From positions 372,001 through 436,000 of the forward strand of contig NZ_CP120373.1 of assembly GCF_029892065.1 (NCBI RefSeq): 64,000 nt of DNA, written 5' to 3'. The first letter of the stretch is position 1. Each line of letters opens with the position of its first letter. Below the pieces are notes generated by a model. That model had not been told where the DNA came from. It ran no database searches and was given only the letters and a program-made list of their open reading frames with translations. Shown here in pieces: positions 43,924-55,024 of the stretch. Position numbers and translations under genes: made by a program. This DNA is from Sinorhizobium garamanticum. Lineage in GTDB: Bacteria; Pseudomonadota; Alphaproteobacteria; Rhizobiales; Rhizobiaceae.

Positions 43924-44208
43924 GGTCTTTGCAATCGTCTTTTCCGCGCGGATATCGTCACGCATGCGGAAGGGTTCGGTCTTTCGAAGATGATGGGGGC
44001 GTTGGAAACGCCGAAATCCCGGTCCTCCCGGCGCTGCCTAGCGCGCGCGGAGGGCCGGGCCAATAATTCGCTGATCGATTATCAATCGACGGTGCCGGGT
44101 CATAGTGGCCGGTTCTTTAAGGCGTTTTCAACCTTTTGAAAAGGTCCGCCAACGTCGCACGGGCGAATTCTTTGGCAGCGGAAGGGACGAGCGTCCTCCC
44201 AGCAGCGC
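43924..44208. other. Intergenic region upstream of ileS, no gene seen
   Basis: 285 bp between ribF and ileS. It contains short palindromes such as CCTTTTGAAAAGG (near 44131-44143) but no recognised terminator, RNA gene or repeat family member. It probably carries the ileS promoter. Confidence 0.4.
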
Positions 44209-45192
44209 TCAGGCGAAATTAAGTCTCCGGTCGATCTCGCTCAAGGGCTGGACGCCGGAAAGGAGCAGGCGCGCCTCCTCCTCGTCGCGCTTGATCTGCG
44301 CCATCAGCGGCTCCAGTCCATCGAACTTGAGCTCATCGCGGAGATGACCGAAGAAGGAGACGCTGCAGACTTCACCGTAAAGCTCGCCGGAGTAATCGAA
44401 GACGAAAGTCTCGAGTAGAGGTTCGCCATCGCAGTCGACGGTCGGGCGGCGGCCGTAGCTTGCGACGCCGTCGTAAAGAGAGCCATCCGCGCGGCGAAAC
44501 CGCACGGCGTAGATACCATTCTTGAGCTCTGCTTCCGGCGGCAGCCTCATGTTGGCGGTCGGAAAGCCGAGCGCGCGTCCGAGCTTCTTGCCGCCGATCA
44601 CTTCCGCCTCGACGATGTAGCGGTAACCGAGGAGTCCTGCCGCATGCGCGACATCCCCTTCGGCGAGCAGGGAGCGAATGAAGCTTGACGAGATCACCGA
44701 GGCGTTTTCATCGCGGAAGGCATCGACGAGCGTGACGCCAAAACCCTCCCGCTCGCCGGCCGCCATCAGGAATGCCGGGCCGCCTTCGCGCCCTTTGCCG
44801 AAATGGAAGTCGAAGCCGGTGACCACATGGGATGCATGCAGCCATTCGCGCAGTATGCGATGGATGAAATCGGATGCCGAAAGCTGGGAGAAGGTCCGGT
44901 CGAAGGGATATTCGATGACGGCCCCAAAGCCCATGCCTTCGAGGATACGGGCCTTGAGCGGTGCTGGCGTCAGACGAAAGACCGGCGTGTCCGGCCTAAA
45001 GACCGTGCGTGGATGCGGCTCGAAAGTCAGGACGAGCGCGGGAACGCCGCGTTTCGCCGCTTCCTCCAGCGCACGGTTCAACACCGACTGATGGCCGCGG
45101 TGAACGCCATCGAAATTGCCGATCGCGATGACGCCGCCGCGCAGGCGCTCCGGAAGCGGATCACGGGTTTCGTTGCGATGAAAAACCGTCAT
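44209..45192 (-). CDS. ribF: Bifunctional riboflavin kinase/FAD synthetase
   Basis: 327 residues. The N-terminal adenylyltransferase domain has GNFDGVHRGH (25-34) and ISSSFIR (about 165-171); the C-terminal riboflavin kinase domain has GRALGFPTANM (about 203-213) and NGIYAV. It makes FMN and then FAD from riboflavin. Located 13 bp downstream of the HAD gene, same strand. Confidence 0.96.
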   Translation of the reverse strand: MTVFHRNETRDPLPERLRGGVIAIGNFDGVHRGHQSVLNRALEEAAKRGVPALVLTFEPHPRTVFRPDTPVFRLTPAPLKARILEGMGFGAVIEYPFDRTFSQLSASDFIHRILREWLHASHVVTGFDFHFGKGREGGPAFLMAAGEREGFGVTLVDAFRDENASVISSSFIRSLLAEGDVAHAAGLLGYRYIVEAEVIGGKKLGRALGFPTANMRLPPEAELKNGIYAVRFRRADGSLYDGVASYGRRPTVDCDGEPLLETFVFDYSGELYGEVCSVSFFGHLRDELKFDGLEPLMAQIKRDEEEARLLLSGVQPLSEIDRRLNFA

Positions 45193-45205
45193 GTCCGTCT
45201 TCCTG

Positions 45206-46054
45206 TCAGCCGAGCCGCGGCATCCACCACTTCGGCGCGGCCCCTTCCCTTTTCAGGAAAGCTGCAAGTTTCGCCTCGTCGGTGCGGCTTTCATGCATGT
45301 ATTCCTGCGCATGAATGCCGGCGCTGATATAGAGGAGGTCGAAGCCAGCGTCCTGCGCGCCCTTGACATCGGTCGGCATGCCGTCGCCGATCGCGATGAC
45401 GCGGGACAGGTCGAATGCGCCGCGCGCCGCCTTTGCCTCGGTCAGGGCGGCGCGGTAGATCGCGATATAGGGCTTGCCGGCAATGCGTGCTTCGCCGCCC
45501 AGTTCTTCGTAAAGCTTAGCGATGGCACCGGCGCAGGGGATCAGCCGATGCCCGCGCTCCACGACGAGGTCGGGGTTGGCGCAGATGAACGGGATCTTCC
45601 GCTTGGCGAGCCCCGTCAATGTCGCGCGGTAATGTTCGGGCGTTTCCGTTTCATCGTCATAAAAACCGGCGCAGACGATCGTCTCTGCATCCTCCGCAGA
45701 AACGATCTCGGTGCCGAGACCTTCGAGCAGTGGAAGATCGCGATCGGCCCCGATGAAGAAGATGCGTTTCGCCGCTGCCGAGATCAACGCCCGGGTGACG
45801 TCGCCTGACGTAACGATGCGATCGTAGGCTTCGTCGGGAACACCGAGGCCGCGGATCTGCACCTTGACGCCGGGATACGGCCGCGGCGAATTGGTAATGA
45901 GGACGACAGTCAGGCCGCTTGCCCGCGCCTCTGCGAGGGCCTCGCAAGCCGAAGCGAAAGCCTGTATGCCATTGTGGAGAACGCCCCAGACATCGCAGAG
46001 CACCACGTCGTATCGGCTGGCGATTTCCCGAAAACTGTTGATCCTTACGGCCAT
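45206..46054 (-). CDS. HAD-superfamily class IIA hydrolase (TIGR01459-like)
   Basis: 282 residues from ATG 46054 (MAVRINSFRE), with GGGAAG upstream. HAD motif I DVWGVLHNG (about 20-28) has nucleophile Asp20; motif II is LITNSPR, and motif IV is IGDGMPTDVKGAQDAG with the metal-binding Asp pair. The cap placement fits class IIA (NagD/pyridoxal-phosphatase-like) enzymes, and the sequence resembles the alphaproteobacterial subgroup. Substrate unknown; adjacency to ribF allows a role in flavin-related phosphate removal, but that is speculation. Confidence 0.88.
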   Translation of the reverse strand: MAVRINSFREIASRYDVVLCDVWGVLHNGIQAFASACEALAEARASGLTVVLITNSPRPYPGVKVQIRGLGVPDEAYDRIVTSGDVTRALISAAAKRIFFIGADRDLPLLEGLGTEIVSAEDAETIVCAGFYDDETETPEHYRATLTGLAKRKIPFICANPDLVVERGHRLIPCAGAIAKLYEELGGEARIAGKPYIAIYRAALTEAKAARGAFDLSRVIAIGDGMPTDVKGAQDAGFDLLYISAGIHAQEYMHESRTDEAKLAAFLKREGAAPKWWMPRLG

Positions 46055-46177
46055 ATCGGCTTCCCGCAAACTCGGCTTCTCGGCTCACATCGCAAGGAAG
46101 GGCAAAGAATACAAGTCTCGCGTTTAGAAAAACGCGGCCCTTCCCAAGAATTCAGCCGCGCAATGTTGCCGGCGACG

Positions 46178-46488
46178 TCAGAATGACCTGAGGAGCCAGC
46201 CGGCAGCGGCGCAGATGGCCAAGGTCTGGAAAATGCCGCGCTTCCACCACAACAGCAAGGCGGCAGCGGCGATCGTCAGACCGAGCGCGGAGGGATCAAG
46301 CGTCGTCCAATTCGGATACGGGACCGAGAGAGGCCCCAGCGGCGTTCCTCTACCAGTTCGCGATGCATGAGGGCGATCTGTCCTGCTGGTCCCCCAAAGC
46401 TCAACAGACCGATCTTGGCCCAGACCTTCGCCGCCTCGGCAAAGGTAGGGTGGGCGGGCGCGAGGCCCGCCGATGTTTTCTCGTTCAC
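46178..46488 (-). pseudogene. chrA: chrA chromate transporter remnant
   Basis: A GTG at 46488 overlaps the chrB stop (GTGA) and opens [16 protein letters not shown]..., continuing with the ChrA N-terminal signature [15 protein letters not shown] and ELVEERRW. Just after this, near 46340-46350, the sequence jumps in another frame to a ChrA-like C-terminal end ([15 protein letters not shown] ... ICAAAGWLLRSF). A normal ChrA has about 400 residues with 10-12 membrane segments; here perhaps 50 plus 48 residues survive. The middle has been deleted with a frameshift, so no functional transporter can be made. Confidence 0.8.
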
Positions 46489-47312
46489 GTCCGCTTCCCC
46501 TTGCCGCCGTGCGAGACCCAATCATGCTTCTCCTGCGTGGCGTCGCGCGCCCAACGGTAAAGCGCATCGTAAAGGGTCATGCCCGCCTCGAGTTGCTCGA
46601 GGTCGTCGGAATACATCCGGGAGAGCCCCAGGGAGACTGCCAGAAGGCCGGCTGCCTCCGGTTCGAGGTCGCACCTGTCGGTATCCGCTGCCCGCACGAT
46701 CCGCGCGACATGTTCGAGGGCTGGGAAGGAAAGTCGGAACTCCTTGACCATCGTATCGAAGGTGCAGTCCTCCCCGCGATGGCTCCAGAAGACCCCTTCG
46801 ATATCGAAGGGCGTCGCGCCGAAACGCTCGCCCACCGCCTCGACCTCGGCCGCCGTGACGTAGAGAAAGGTGGCACGCGGATCGATGAAACGGCGGATCA
46901 ACCAGGGGCAGGCGATACGATCGATCTTCGGCCGGGATCGGGTGACCCACACCGAGCCGCCCGACGGATCGGCGTTCGGCAGGCTCGCGACCGGAACGAG
47001 TGGCAGCTCTGCCTCGCGCCATGCATCGATACCGCCCTCCAGTATTTCGGCAGTGCCGCCGGCGTGCCGCATCCACGCGGCAACACCCTCGCTGAGCTTG
47101 CCGCCATGCTGACAGAGCGCGACGACGTGTTGCCCGCGATAAAGCTCCGCCCACTGCCGGACGCCGGCATGAGAGCGATGGAAGGAGGCGGGCACAAGAT
47201 AGGGATCGGCGGCGAAGTCGTCGTCATCGCGTACGTCGATGATCACCGGTGCCTTCTCGGTTCCGAGAAGTTTGGCAAGTTTGTCTGTGGAAATGGAATT
47301 GAACGAGGCCAT
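46485..47312 (-). CDS. chrB: ChrB-like protein with N-terminal rhodanese domain
   Basis: 275 residues. A rhodanese domain (about 1-110) has active-site Cys67 in [10 protein letters not shown]. The ChrB C-terminal domain (about 120-270) has [21 protein letters not shown] split over two segments, [10 protein letters not shown] and [10 protein letters not shown]. ChrB is a chromate-sensing regulator or auxiliary factor for the ChrA efflux pump. The gene is intact but its partner chrA immediately downstream is collapsed, so its present role is unclear. It is divergent from groES. Confidence 0.88.
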   Translation of the reverse strand: MASFNSISTDKLAKLLGTEKAPVIIDVRDDDDFAADPYLVPASFHRSHAGVRQWAELYRGQHVVALCQHGGKLSEGVAAWMRHAGGTAEILEGGIDAWREAELPLVPVASLPNADPSGGSVWVTRSRPKIDRIACPWLIRRFIDPRATFLYVTAAEVEAVGERFGATPFDIEGVFWSHRGEDCTFDTMVKEFRLSFPALEHVARIVRAADTDRCDLEPEAAGLLAVSLGLSRMYSDDLEQLEAGMTLYDALYRWARDATQEKHDWVSHGGKGKRT

Positions 47313-47459
47313 CGTTTACGTCCTTTAGATGATTGCTATTGGACGCGAAATTCCGGCATGACGCCTCGTGGGGCATTCGCTCGCCCCATGCCGTTGTTAA
47401 ACAAAAAAGCTCGCGGCCTGTCAACGATCGCAGCCGACAAAAAATCTGTCGACCGATCC

Positions 47460-47488
47460 TTGACTCGTTCAGCGCACGGTCCTATTTC
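47460..47488 (+). promoter_or_regulatory. groESL promoter
   Basis: -35 TTGACT (47460-47465), 17-bp spacer, -10 TATTTC (47483-47488), with the CIRCE operator just downstream over the expected start of transcription. Confidence 0.7.
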
Positions 47489-47495
47489 GGCGACG

Positions 47496-47522
47496 CTAGC
47501 ACTCGCAAGATATGAGTGCTAA
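47496..47522 (+). promoter_or_regulatory. CIRCE operator (HrcA binding site)
   Basis: CTAGCACTC-N9-GAGTGCTAA, differing from the consensus TTAGCACTC-N9-GAGTGCTAA at one position. HrcA bound here represses groESL until heat or misfolded protein titrates GroE. hrcA itself is not in the window. Confidence 0.95.
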
Positions 47523-47580
47523 CACCCATCCACCGGGTCGATGAACGATCCGCAATGTCATTTGATCGAGGGATTAGACA

Positions 47581-47877
47581 ATGGCAAGCACCAACTTCCG
47601 TCCGCTGCACGACCGCGTTGTCGTCCGCCGCGTCGAGTCTGAGGAAAAGACCAAGGGCGGCATCATCATTCCGGACACCGCTAAGGAAAAGCCGCAAGAA
47701 GGCGAAATCGTGGCTGTCGGTTCGGGTGCCCGTGACGAAAGCGGCAAGGTTGTTCCGCTCGATGTCAAGGCTGGCGACCGTGTCCTGTTCGGCAAGTGGT
47801 CCGGCACCGAAGTCAAGATCAACGGCGAAGACCTTCTGATCATGAAGGAAGCCGACATCATGGGCATCATCGGCTGA
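47581..47877 (+). CDS. groES: Co-chaperonin GroES
   Basis: 98 residues, full-length Gro[21 protein letters not shown], the mobile loop [16 protein letters not shown] (about 27-42), and the closing [12 protein letters not shown]. It caps the GroEL ring. Under CIRCE control and 63 bp upstream of groEL. Codon use is strongly biased toward preferred codons, as expected for an abundant protein. Confidence 0.98.
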   Translation: MASTNFRPLHDRVVVRRVESEEKTKGGIIIPDTAKEKPQEGEIVAVGSGARDESGKVVPLDVKAGDRVLFGKWSGTEVKINGEDLLIMKEADIMGIIG

Positions 47878-47922
47878 CTGGTCGACCCACTTCCCACATT
47901 CATGACAACCAATGGGCAATGA

Positions 47923-49578
<1,656 letters not shown>

Positions 49579-49636
49579 TAAGGCAACAGCCTTAACACAG
49601 CAGGTCCGTAAAGCTTCGCCCATGCTCTTTAAGAGA

Positions 49637-49661
49637 GTTCAGCGCGTCAAGAGCGCTGAAC
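49637..49661. terminator. Hairpin between groEL and the duplicated tail
   Basis: Perfect 9-bp stem GTTCAGCGC-GTCAAGA-GCGCTGAAC without a T-run. It may be an mRNA-stabilising hairpin or a decayed terminator. Confidence 0.5.
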
Positions 49662-49662
49662 G

Positions 49663-49706
49663 GGGCGGCATGGACATGATGTGATAAGGCGAAGGCCTTA
49701 GCACAG
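49663..49706 (+). repeat. Duplicated groEL 3' tail
   Basis: A 44-bp copy of 49557-49600 (last GroEL codons GGMDMM, stop, and following 20 bp) with four substitutions, displaced by 106 bp. The copy includes GGCGGCATGGACATGATG and the TGA TAA sequence. It is too short to encode anything on its own. Confidence 0.9.
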
Positions 49707-49724
49707 AGAGATCCATCCGGATCT

Positions 49725-49758
49725 GAGGGCGGCCTTCGAGCCGCCCTCTTTGCTTTTT
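49725..49758 (+). terminator. groESL intrinsic terminator
   Basis: GAGGGCGGC-CTTCGA-GCCGCCCTC (9-bp perfect stem, 49725-49748) followed by TTTGCTTTTT. It lies after the duplicated tail, consistent with the latter being transcribed. Confidence 0.9.
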
Positions 49759-50190
49759 GTCAAACCAAGAGACCGAATCCCGAAACAAGGCGCACGTAAA
49801 AGTAAGCGCCGCCTCAAATTGGTGCAAAAAACCGTTGAAGTTGGAAAAAAACGAACTATAACAACGCCCCAAGTGAACGCCAGATTCACGCGAGACCGGA
49901 AAGCAGACACAAACTGAACGAGCATTTGCTCGAGTTTCGATGCTGGCTTGTGTACCTGGTCCTCGCAGAGAACATAATACACAAAAGCGTATAGATATTT
50001 GATCGCCAGTATAGCCGACCTTCTTGCGAAATGACTTCGCTTGGCGGGCTGTCATTTCTGCGTCGGACCTATCGACAAGAGATCAGTATGCCCACGAGTG
50101 GCTTGGCCCTCGGATAAGCAGCAGCGAGCGGTCTTTTTTGGAATGCGTCTGTCCGGAATTAGATGCGGACGTTCGCTACTGGGGCAAGCC
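49759..50190. other. AT-richer intergenic region upstream of a PAS-like gene
   Basis: 432 bp with no credible gene before the GTG at 50191. A short palindrome CGAGCA-TT-TGCTCG lies at 49919-49932 and could be an operator. Base composition is lower in GC than the neighbours. Longer open frames here start in weak contexts and lack homology to the paralogue at 59481. Confidence 0.4.
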
Positions 50191-50619
50191 GTGTTTAAGA
50201 TCGCAAGAACAACTCCCCTATCTTCCGGCATTCACGGCCTGCCGCATCAGGAAATACCTGCGCAATTCTGCGTTTCCGAGGCCTGGTCCGGCGATCTCAC
50301 CACAGGCCTCTTCGTCCTCGGTGACAACGCCGCAGCGATTCACGGCCTGCGTGAAAACGAGTGCGGATTGCTCAATTTCGTCCGCTGTTACGATCCGGCC
50401 GATCGCAATCACGTGCTCGAACTCTTCGAGCAGGCGGCAACGTCCTCCTCAACCTTCTGCTTTTCCACGACGATCATCCTCGAAACGGGGCAGAGGCAGC
50501 CCCTCTTCTGCATCGGCGAGTCGTCCGGCCTGGAAGAGCGCTATTCAGGCTCGATGCTGGGCGTCTTCTTCTTCCCGCGCTTTCTGATCGAGGGTGCGCA
50601 GGCGATGGTTAGGCAATAG
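50191..50619 (+). CDS. Small single-domain PAS-like protein A
   Basis: 142 residues from GTG 50191, chosen because GGGGC precedes it and because the product then aligns end-to-end with the 139-residue paralogue at 59481 (MFKI versus MLKF starts). The domain (about 30-130) looks like a PAS_3 fold: WSGDLTTGLFVLG, DPADRNHVLELFEQA, STFCFST and LGVFFFPRF. No output domain or membrane segment. Probably a stand-alone sensory or protein-binding module; function unknown. Upstream in-frame codons would extend it to 50041 without support. Confidence 0.7.
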   Translation: MFKIARTTPLSSGIHGLPHQEIPAQFCVSEAWSGDLTTGLFVLGDNAAAIHGLRENECGLLNFVRCYDPADRNHVLELFEQAATSSSTFCFSTTIILETGQRQPLFCIGESSGLEERYSGSMLGVFFFPRFLIEGAQAMVRQ

Positions 50620-50689
50620 GCCATTTCATGGTTTCATCGGCAGTGACCTAGCTCCATGAAACTGCGCAACTCCTGACGTCACGCACTTT

Positions 50690-50717
50690 CCTTGGGTCTC
50701 TGGCCTTGGGTCTCTGG
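50690..50717. repeat. 14-bp tandem duplication
   Basis: CCTTGGGTCTCTGG occurs twice head to tail (50690-50703, 50704-50717), 20 bp from the stop of the MHYT-GGDEF-EAL gene. Confidence 0.9.
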
Positions 50718-50736
50718 CCCCACCGCCGCAGGCGCG

Positions 50737-53535
50737 TCAAGCGACGGCGGCTTGTACCCGAGTGCCCGCGACTGCGCCGATGGGCGCAGGTCGCCCAAGC
50801 AGGTATCCCTGTGCCTCGTCACAACCCTCCGCTTGAAGGATGTCGAGCTGTTTCTGCGTTTCGACGCCCTCGGCCAGGACCGGCACGGAAAGGCTTTGTC
50901 CAAGGGCGAGGATGGCCCGGACAATCGCCTTGGCTTGGGGGCTGCCTTCGACCTCCCACATGAAGCTCTTGTCGAGCTTGATCTTGTCGAAGGGAAACGA
51001 CCGCAATGTCTCGAGCGACGAGTAACCGGTGCCGAAGTCATCGATGGCGATGGTGACGCCAAGTTCCTTGATCCGGCGGAGCGTCAGCAGCGCGCGCTCC
51101 TTGTCGTCGATAATGGTGGACTCGGTGATTTCCAATTCGAGCCGCTTCGGGCTGAGTCCGGTCTCCATGAGCACCTGCTGGACAAGGCTGACGATGTCGC
51201 CATTGGCCAACTGCACGGGCGAAATATTGACAGCAATCTTATGTTGGCTGTCCCATCCGGCCGCCTCGCGACAGGCCTCGCGCAGGACCCATTCACCGAT
51301 CGGCAGGATCGCCCCGCATTCTTCGGCCAGCGGGATGAATTCGTTCGGCGGGACCATGCCGCGCTCGGGATGGTGCCAGCGCAGCAGCACTTCATAGCCG
51401 GTGACGTCGCCGGTCATCACCGACTTCTGCACCTGATAGTGAAGCGCCAATTGCCTCTTCTTGATCGCATCCCATAGGTCGTTGGCGAGAGCCCGGCGCT
51501 TGCGCGCCGCCTCGTCCATCGAGACCTCGTAGAAGCAGACCGCCTGGTTCAATGCCGCCTTGGCGCGATACATGGCGAGATCGGCATTGTTGATCAGCAT
51601 GTCGGCGGTTTCGGCGTCCTGCGGATAGATCGCGACACCCATGCTACCGCCGGATTTCAGCTCGAAATCGCCGAAGCGCATTTCCTCATGCAGGCAATTT
51701 TCAATGCGCCGCAGGAAATCATGGAGTTCAGCAAGCTGCTCGAAACGCTTCACCGCCGCAAATTCGTCGCCGCCGAAACGGGCAACGAACTCGCCCTCCT
51801 GAAGAAGCGCCTTCATCCGCTGCGCGATCGTGACCAGCACGAAGTCGCCTGCAGCGTGCCCATGCAAATCGTTGACTTCCTTGAACTTGTTCAGGTCTAT
51901 GCCGATGACGGCCACCTTGCGCGAGAACCAGGCAGCGGCATCGAGCTCCTCCTCGAGGTAGCTGTTGAACTGCAACCGATTGGGCAAACCCGTCAGGCTG
52001 TCGTGTCGGGCGAGGAACGAAATCTGCTCCTCGGAGTCCAGTCGCTCGGTGATGTCCTCATAGGTGGAAACCCAGCCGCCGTCCGGCAACATGCGGTGCT
52101 TCGTCAGGATCGAACGCCCGTTCGGCAGCTTCTCGACAAGATCGGCTCCGCCCGTGCCAACAATGTCGATGCGGTGTTTCTGATAGGCCGCATCAGCCTT
52201 GGCCTTGGCGACTGCCGGATCAGGATAGGCGCTGGCAAAGGCCCGCGCTAGAATTTGCCGGAATGTCAGTCCCCTGCCGGCCATCGATTCCGAGAGATTG
52301 AAGATCTCCAGGCAACGCCCGTTCGAGATCAGCAGGCGGTCGGCCTTGTCGAACAGGCATATGCCCTGCGTCATGTTCTCCAGCGCGATGTCGAGATTCT
52401 TGCTGACTTCGGCGATACGATCGGCATTCGCCTTTTCCTTGGAGATGTCCTTGGCAATCTTGATGAAGCCGGCGTGCCGTCCGGCTTCATCGATGATCGG
52501 TTCGATCACCATATGCGCCCAGAAGCGCGTGCCGTCCTTGCGATAGCGCCAGCCTTCCGCCTCGTATTTTCCGTCGAGAAGGGCGAGGCGCAGCGCCTTT
52601 TGCGGCAGGTTGGCCTGCCTTTCATCCGGTGCGTAGAAGCAGGCAAAATTCTTGCCGATGATCTCGTCGGCAATGTACCCCTTGTTCGCCTCGGCGCCGG
52701 CGTTCCAACTGGTCACGTGACCATCAATGTCGAGCATGCAGATTGCGTAGTCCTTGACGCTCCGGACGAAGCGGGAAAACTCCTTCTGCGAGGCGGCAGC
52801 CAGGACTTCCGCCTGACGGGCGAAACCAGCGGCAATCAGAACGATCGACAGCAGGAAGAATGCCGTTCCGGCAATGACGAAGGCCAAGAGATGCGGCTGC
52901 ATCATGCCTGCGCCCGCTTGGGCGACCGGGCCGGCTTCGATCGTCACCGCTCCCATCGCGGTAAAATGCAACACCACGATGCCGAGCGTCATTGCGGACG
53001 TCGCAAGCAACTTGGCCCGCAGCGGCTGATCACTGCGGGCGACCGCAAAGAGCGCGGCCACATCGAACAGCGATCCGGCAAGGATCGAAAGGACGACGAG
53101 CATCCCGTCCCAGCGGATGGAGCCGGCGACGTCAAGCGCCGCCATGCCGAGGAAATGCATCGAGGCGACGCCGGCACAAAGCACCAGCCCGCCGAACAAC
53201 CAGCCGCCACGTCCCGTCACATAGGTTGCGATGCCGAGGGCCGATGTCGTCAGGACAATTGCGACCGCCAGCGACAGTGTCGTGAGGTTCATCTGATAGC
53301 CGACCACAACACCCGGATCATAGGCAAGCATGGCGATGAAGTGGGTCGCCCATATCCCGAAGCCGCTGGCGATGCCGGCAGCGGCGACCCAGACTGCGCG
53401 TGGTCTGCCGACCGCAGCGCGCGCATGCTGAAGCAAGGTAATCGCGCCGAAACTCGACAGGAAGCAAATCAACGCCGCCAGTACGACCATTCGCGGATCG
53501 TGTTCCACCACGAGGCATGTCAGGATCTTGAACAT
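50737..53535 (-). CDS. MHYT-PAS-GGDEF-EAL membrane signalling protein
   Basis: 932 residues from ATG 53535 (MFKILTCLVVEHDPR). An MHYT sensor (about 1-245) carries the repeated motifs THFIAM, MHFLGM and LHFTAM, thought to bind copper and sense O2, CO or NO. Two PAS domains follow (about 255-375 and 390-500), then a GGDEF domain with intact FGGDEF (about 510-665). The final EAL domain (about 680-920) reads EVL in place of EAL, with FDKIKLDKSF, IAIDDFGTG and AEGVET intact. Both synthesis and breakdown of c-di-GMP remain possible. The longer upstream frame precedes the membrane domain without support. Confidence 0.93.
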   Translation of the reverse strand: MFKILTCLVVEHDPRMVVLAALICFLSSFGAITLLQHARAAVGRPRAVWVAAAGIASGFGIWATHFIAMLAYDPGVVVGYQMNLTTLSLAVAIVLTTSALGIATYVTGRGGWLFGGLVLCAGVASMHFLGMAALDVAGSIRWDGMLVVLSILAGSLFDVAALFAVARSDQPLRAKLLATSAMTLGIVVLHFTAMGAVTIEAGPVAQAGAGMMQPHLLAFVIAGTAFFLLSIVLIAAGFARQAEVLAAASQKEFSRFVRSVKDYAICMLDIDGHVTSWNAGAEANKGYIADEIIGKNFACFYAPDERQANLPQKALRLALLDGKYEAEGWRYRKDGTRFWAHMVIEPIIDEAGRHAGFIKIAKDISKEKANADRIAEVSKNLDIALENMTQGICLFDKADRLLISNGRCLEIFNLSESMAGRGLTFRQILARAFASAYPDPAVAKAKADAAYQKHRIDIVGTGGADLVEKLPNGRSILTKHRMLPDGGWVSTYEDITERLDSEEQISFLARHDSLTGLPNRLQFNSYLEEELDAAAWFSRKVAVIGIDLNKFKEVNDLHGHAAGDFVLVTIAQRMKALLQEGEFVARFGGDEFAAVKRFEQLAELHDFLRRIENCLHEEMRFGDFELKSGGSMGVAIYPQDAETADMLINNADLAMYRAKAALNQAVCFYEVSMDEAARKRRALANDLWDAIKKRQLALHYQVQKSVMTGDVTGYEVLLRWHHPERGMVPPNEFIPLAEECGAILPIGEWVLREACREAAGWDSQHKIAVNISPVQLANGDIVSLVQQVLMETGLSPKRLELEITESTIIDDKERALLTLRRIKELGVTIAIDDFGTGYSSLETLRSFPFDKIKLDKSFMWEVEGSPQAKAIVRAILALGQSLSVPVLAEGVETQKQLDILQAEGCDEAQGYLLGRPAPIGAVAGTRVQAAVA

Positions 53536-53709
53536 CACAGATCGCCTAAATAAAGCAGTGCGCGGACGCAGGTCACCCGCGCCGCCTCGGTCGTATCTGT
53601 TGACGTTTCGTCCTTTAAGGAAGCGTGAAGATCGGTTGAAGGCCACCGCTCCGAAACGGAACAGTGCTTTCTTCGTTAACGGATTCCGAAATCCGAGCGA
53701 TGCCGCCGC

Positions 53710-54927
53710 CTATACGAGCAGCGACTTGAGATCGGTGTCAGGATCGGCAAGTTTCGCTCGATCCGGTGTCGCCCCCGCCTCGAGCAGCTTCTTTCCCGTC
53801 ACATAGGCCTTGGCATCGTTGATCGCATCGACGGCGATGAACTTGCCCTGGCGGAAATACCAGACCGATATGCTGCCTTCACGCTGGCCCGGACGGACAA
53901 GTGTTTCGTCATGGCCGAGACCGAAGCCGGCGATCTGGAGCTTCACGTCGTACTGGTCCGACCAGAACCAGGGCTTCGGATCGTAGGGCTCGGAGCTACC
54001 CGTGAGGATGGCAGCAATTGCCTCCGCCTGGTCAACGGCGTTCTGAACCGATTCCAGGCGGATCCGCATGCCTTGCCACGGCAGGACCGCGCAGTCGCCC
54101 ATGGCAAAGATCGCGGGATCGGACGTTCGGCCGTAGCTGTCGACAATGATGCCGTTGGCGGTCTCCAGGCCTGCCTCATGCGCCAGAGCATCGTTGGCGA
54201 TAATGCCGATGCCGACGATCACCACGTCGACGGGGATCGTCGAGCCGTCCGCGAGCTCCGCGGCTGTAACGCGCCCGTTGTCGCCAACCAGGCGGTGGAG
54301 CCCCATGCCTTCGCGGATATCGACGCCGCGGGAGCGATGAATCTCGCGGACGATCGCAGACGTCGCGGCCGAGGCCACGCGCTGCAGGATGCGATCCGCC
54401 ATTTCGATGACGGTTACTTCCATGCCGCACGTCCGGGCGACCGCCGCGGCCTCGAGACCGATATAGCCCCCACCCACCACCAATGCCCGGCGCCCGGGCT
54501 GCATTTCCTCGGCGAGCAGGTCGGCATCCTTGAAATCGCGCACGACATAGACGCCAGCAAGATCGCCACCGATAGAGGCGGGCAATCGGCGCGGCGTCGC
54601 CCCGGTCGCGAAGGCAAGCGTCTCGTAGTCGAGCACCGATCCGTCGCTCAAATTGACCTGTTTTTGCCGGCGATCGAGGCGTGTGACGGTCGTCGAAAGG
54701 CGAATGTCGATGTCGTGCTCCGAATACCAGGCCTCTGGCCGATAGAGCAGCCGATCGAGCGTCATTTCGCGAAGCAGATATTTTTTGGAAAGAGGCGGCC
54801 GTTGGTAGGGAAGGCTTGACTCCGAAGACACGATCGCCACCGGCCGCTCGTCCTTCAAAGCGCGAAGTTTGGCAACCAAGGCGAACGCGGCCTGACCGCC
54901 GCCGACAACAACAAGTCTTCCCGACAC
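53710..54927 (-). CDS. FAD-dependent ferredoxin/rubredoxin reductase-like oxidoreductase
   Basis: 405 residues from GTG 54927 (MSGRLVVVGGGQAAF). FAD-binding VVVGGGQAA at the N-terminus, SLPYQRPPLSKKYL, ATGATPRRLP, NAD-binding VVGGGYIGLEAAAVA (about 148-162) and FAMGDCA match the ferredoxin reductase family of monooxygenase and dioxygenase systems (BphA4/PuR type). It passes electrons from NADH to a ferredoxin; no ferredoxin or oxygenase is adjacent, so its partner is elsewhere. It might also act as a nitrite- or selenite-related reductase, but that is speculative. Confidence 0.88.
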   Translation of the reverse strand: MSGRLVVVGGGQAAFALVAKLRALKDERPVAIVSSESSLPYQRPPLSKKYLLREMTLDRLLYRPEAWYSEHDIDIRLSTTVTRLDRRQKQVNLSDGSVLDYETLAFATGATPRRLPASIGGDLAGVYVVRDFKDADLLAEEMQPGRRALVVGGGYIGLEAAAVARTCGMEVTVIEMADRILQRVASAATSAIVREIHRSRGVDIREGMGLHRLVGDNGRVTAAELADGSTIPVDVVIVGIGIIANDALAHEAGLETANGIIVDSYGRTSDPAIFAMGDCAVLPWQGMRIRLESVQNAVDQAEAIAAILTGSSEPYDPKPWFWSDQYDVKLQIAGFGLGHDETLVRPGQREGSISVWYFRQGKFIAVDAINDAKAYVTGKKLLEAGATPDRAKLADPDTDLKSLLV

Positions 54928-55024
54928 CTGCTCCACCCGTCTCTTGATGCTCGCGTTCCGCCAGCCGTACCCTCTCCGCCCGAGCTTCGTCAACTCGGAC
55001 GGAACGGCAACACCGCCCGCAGGA

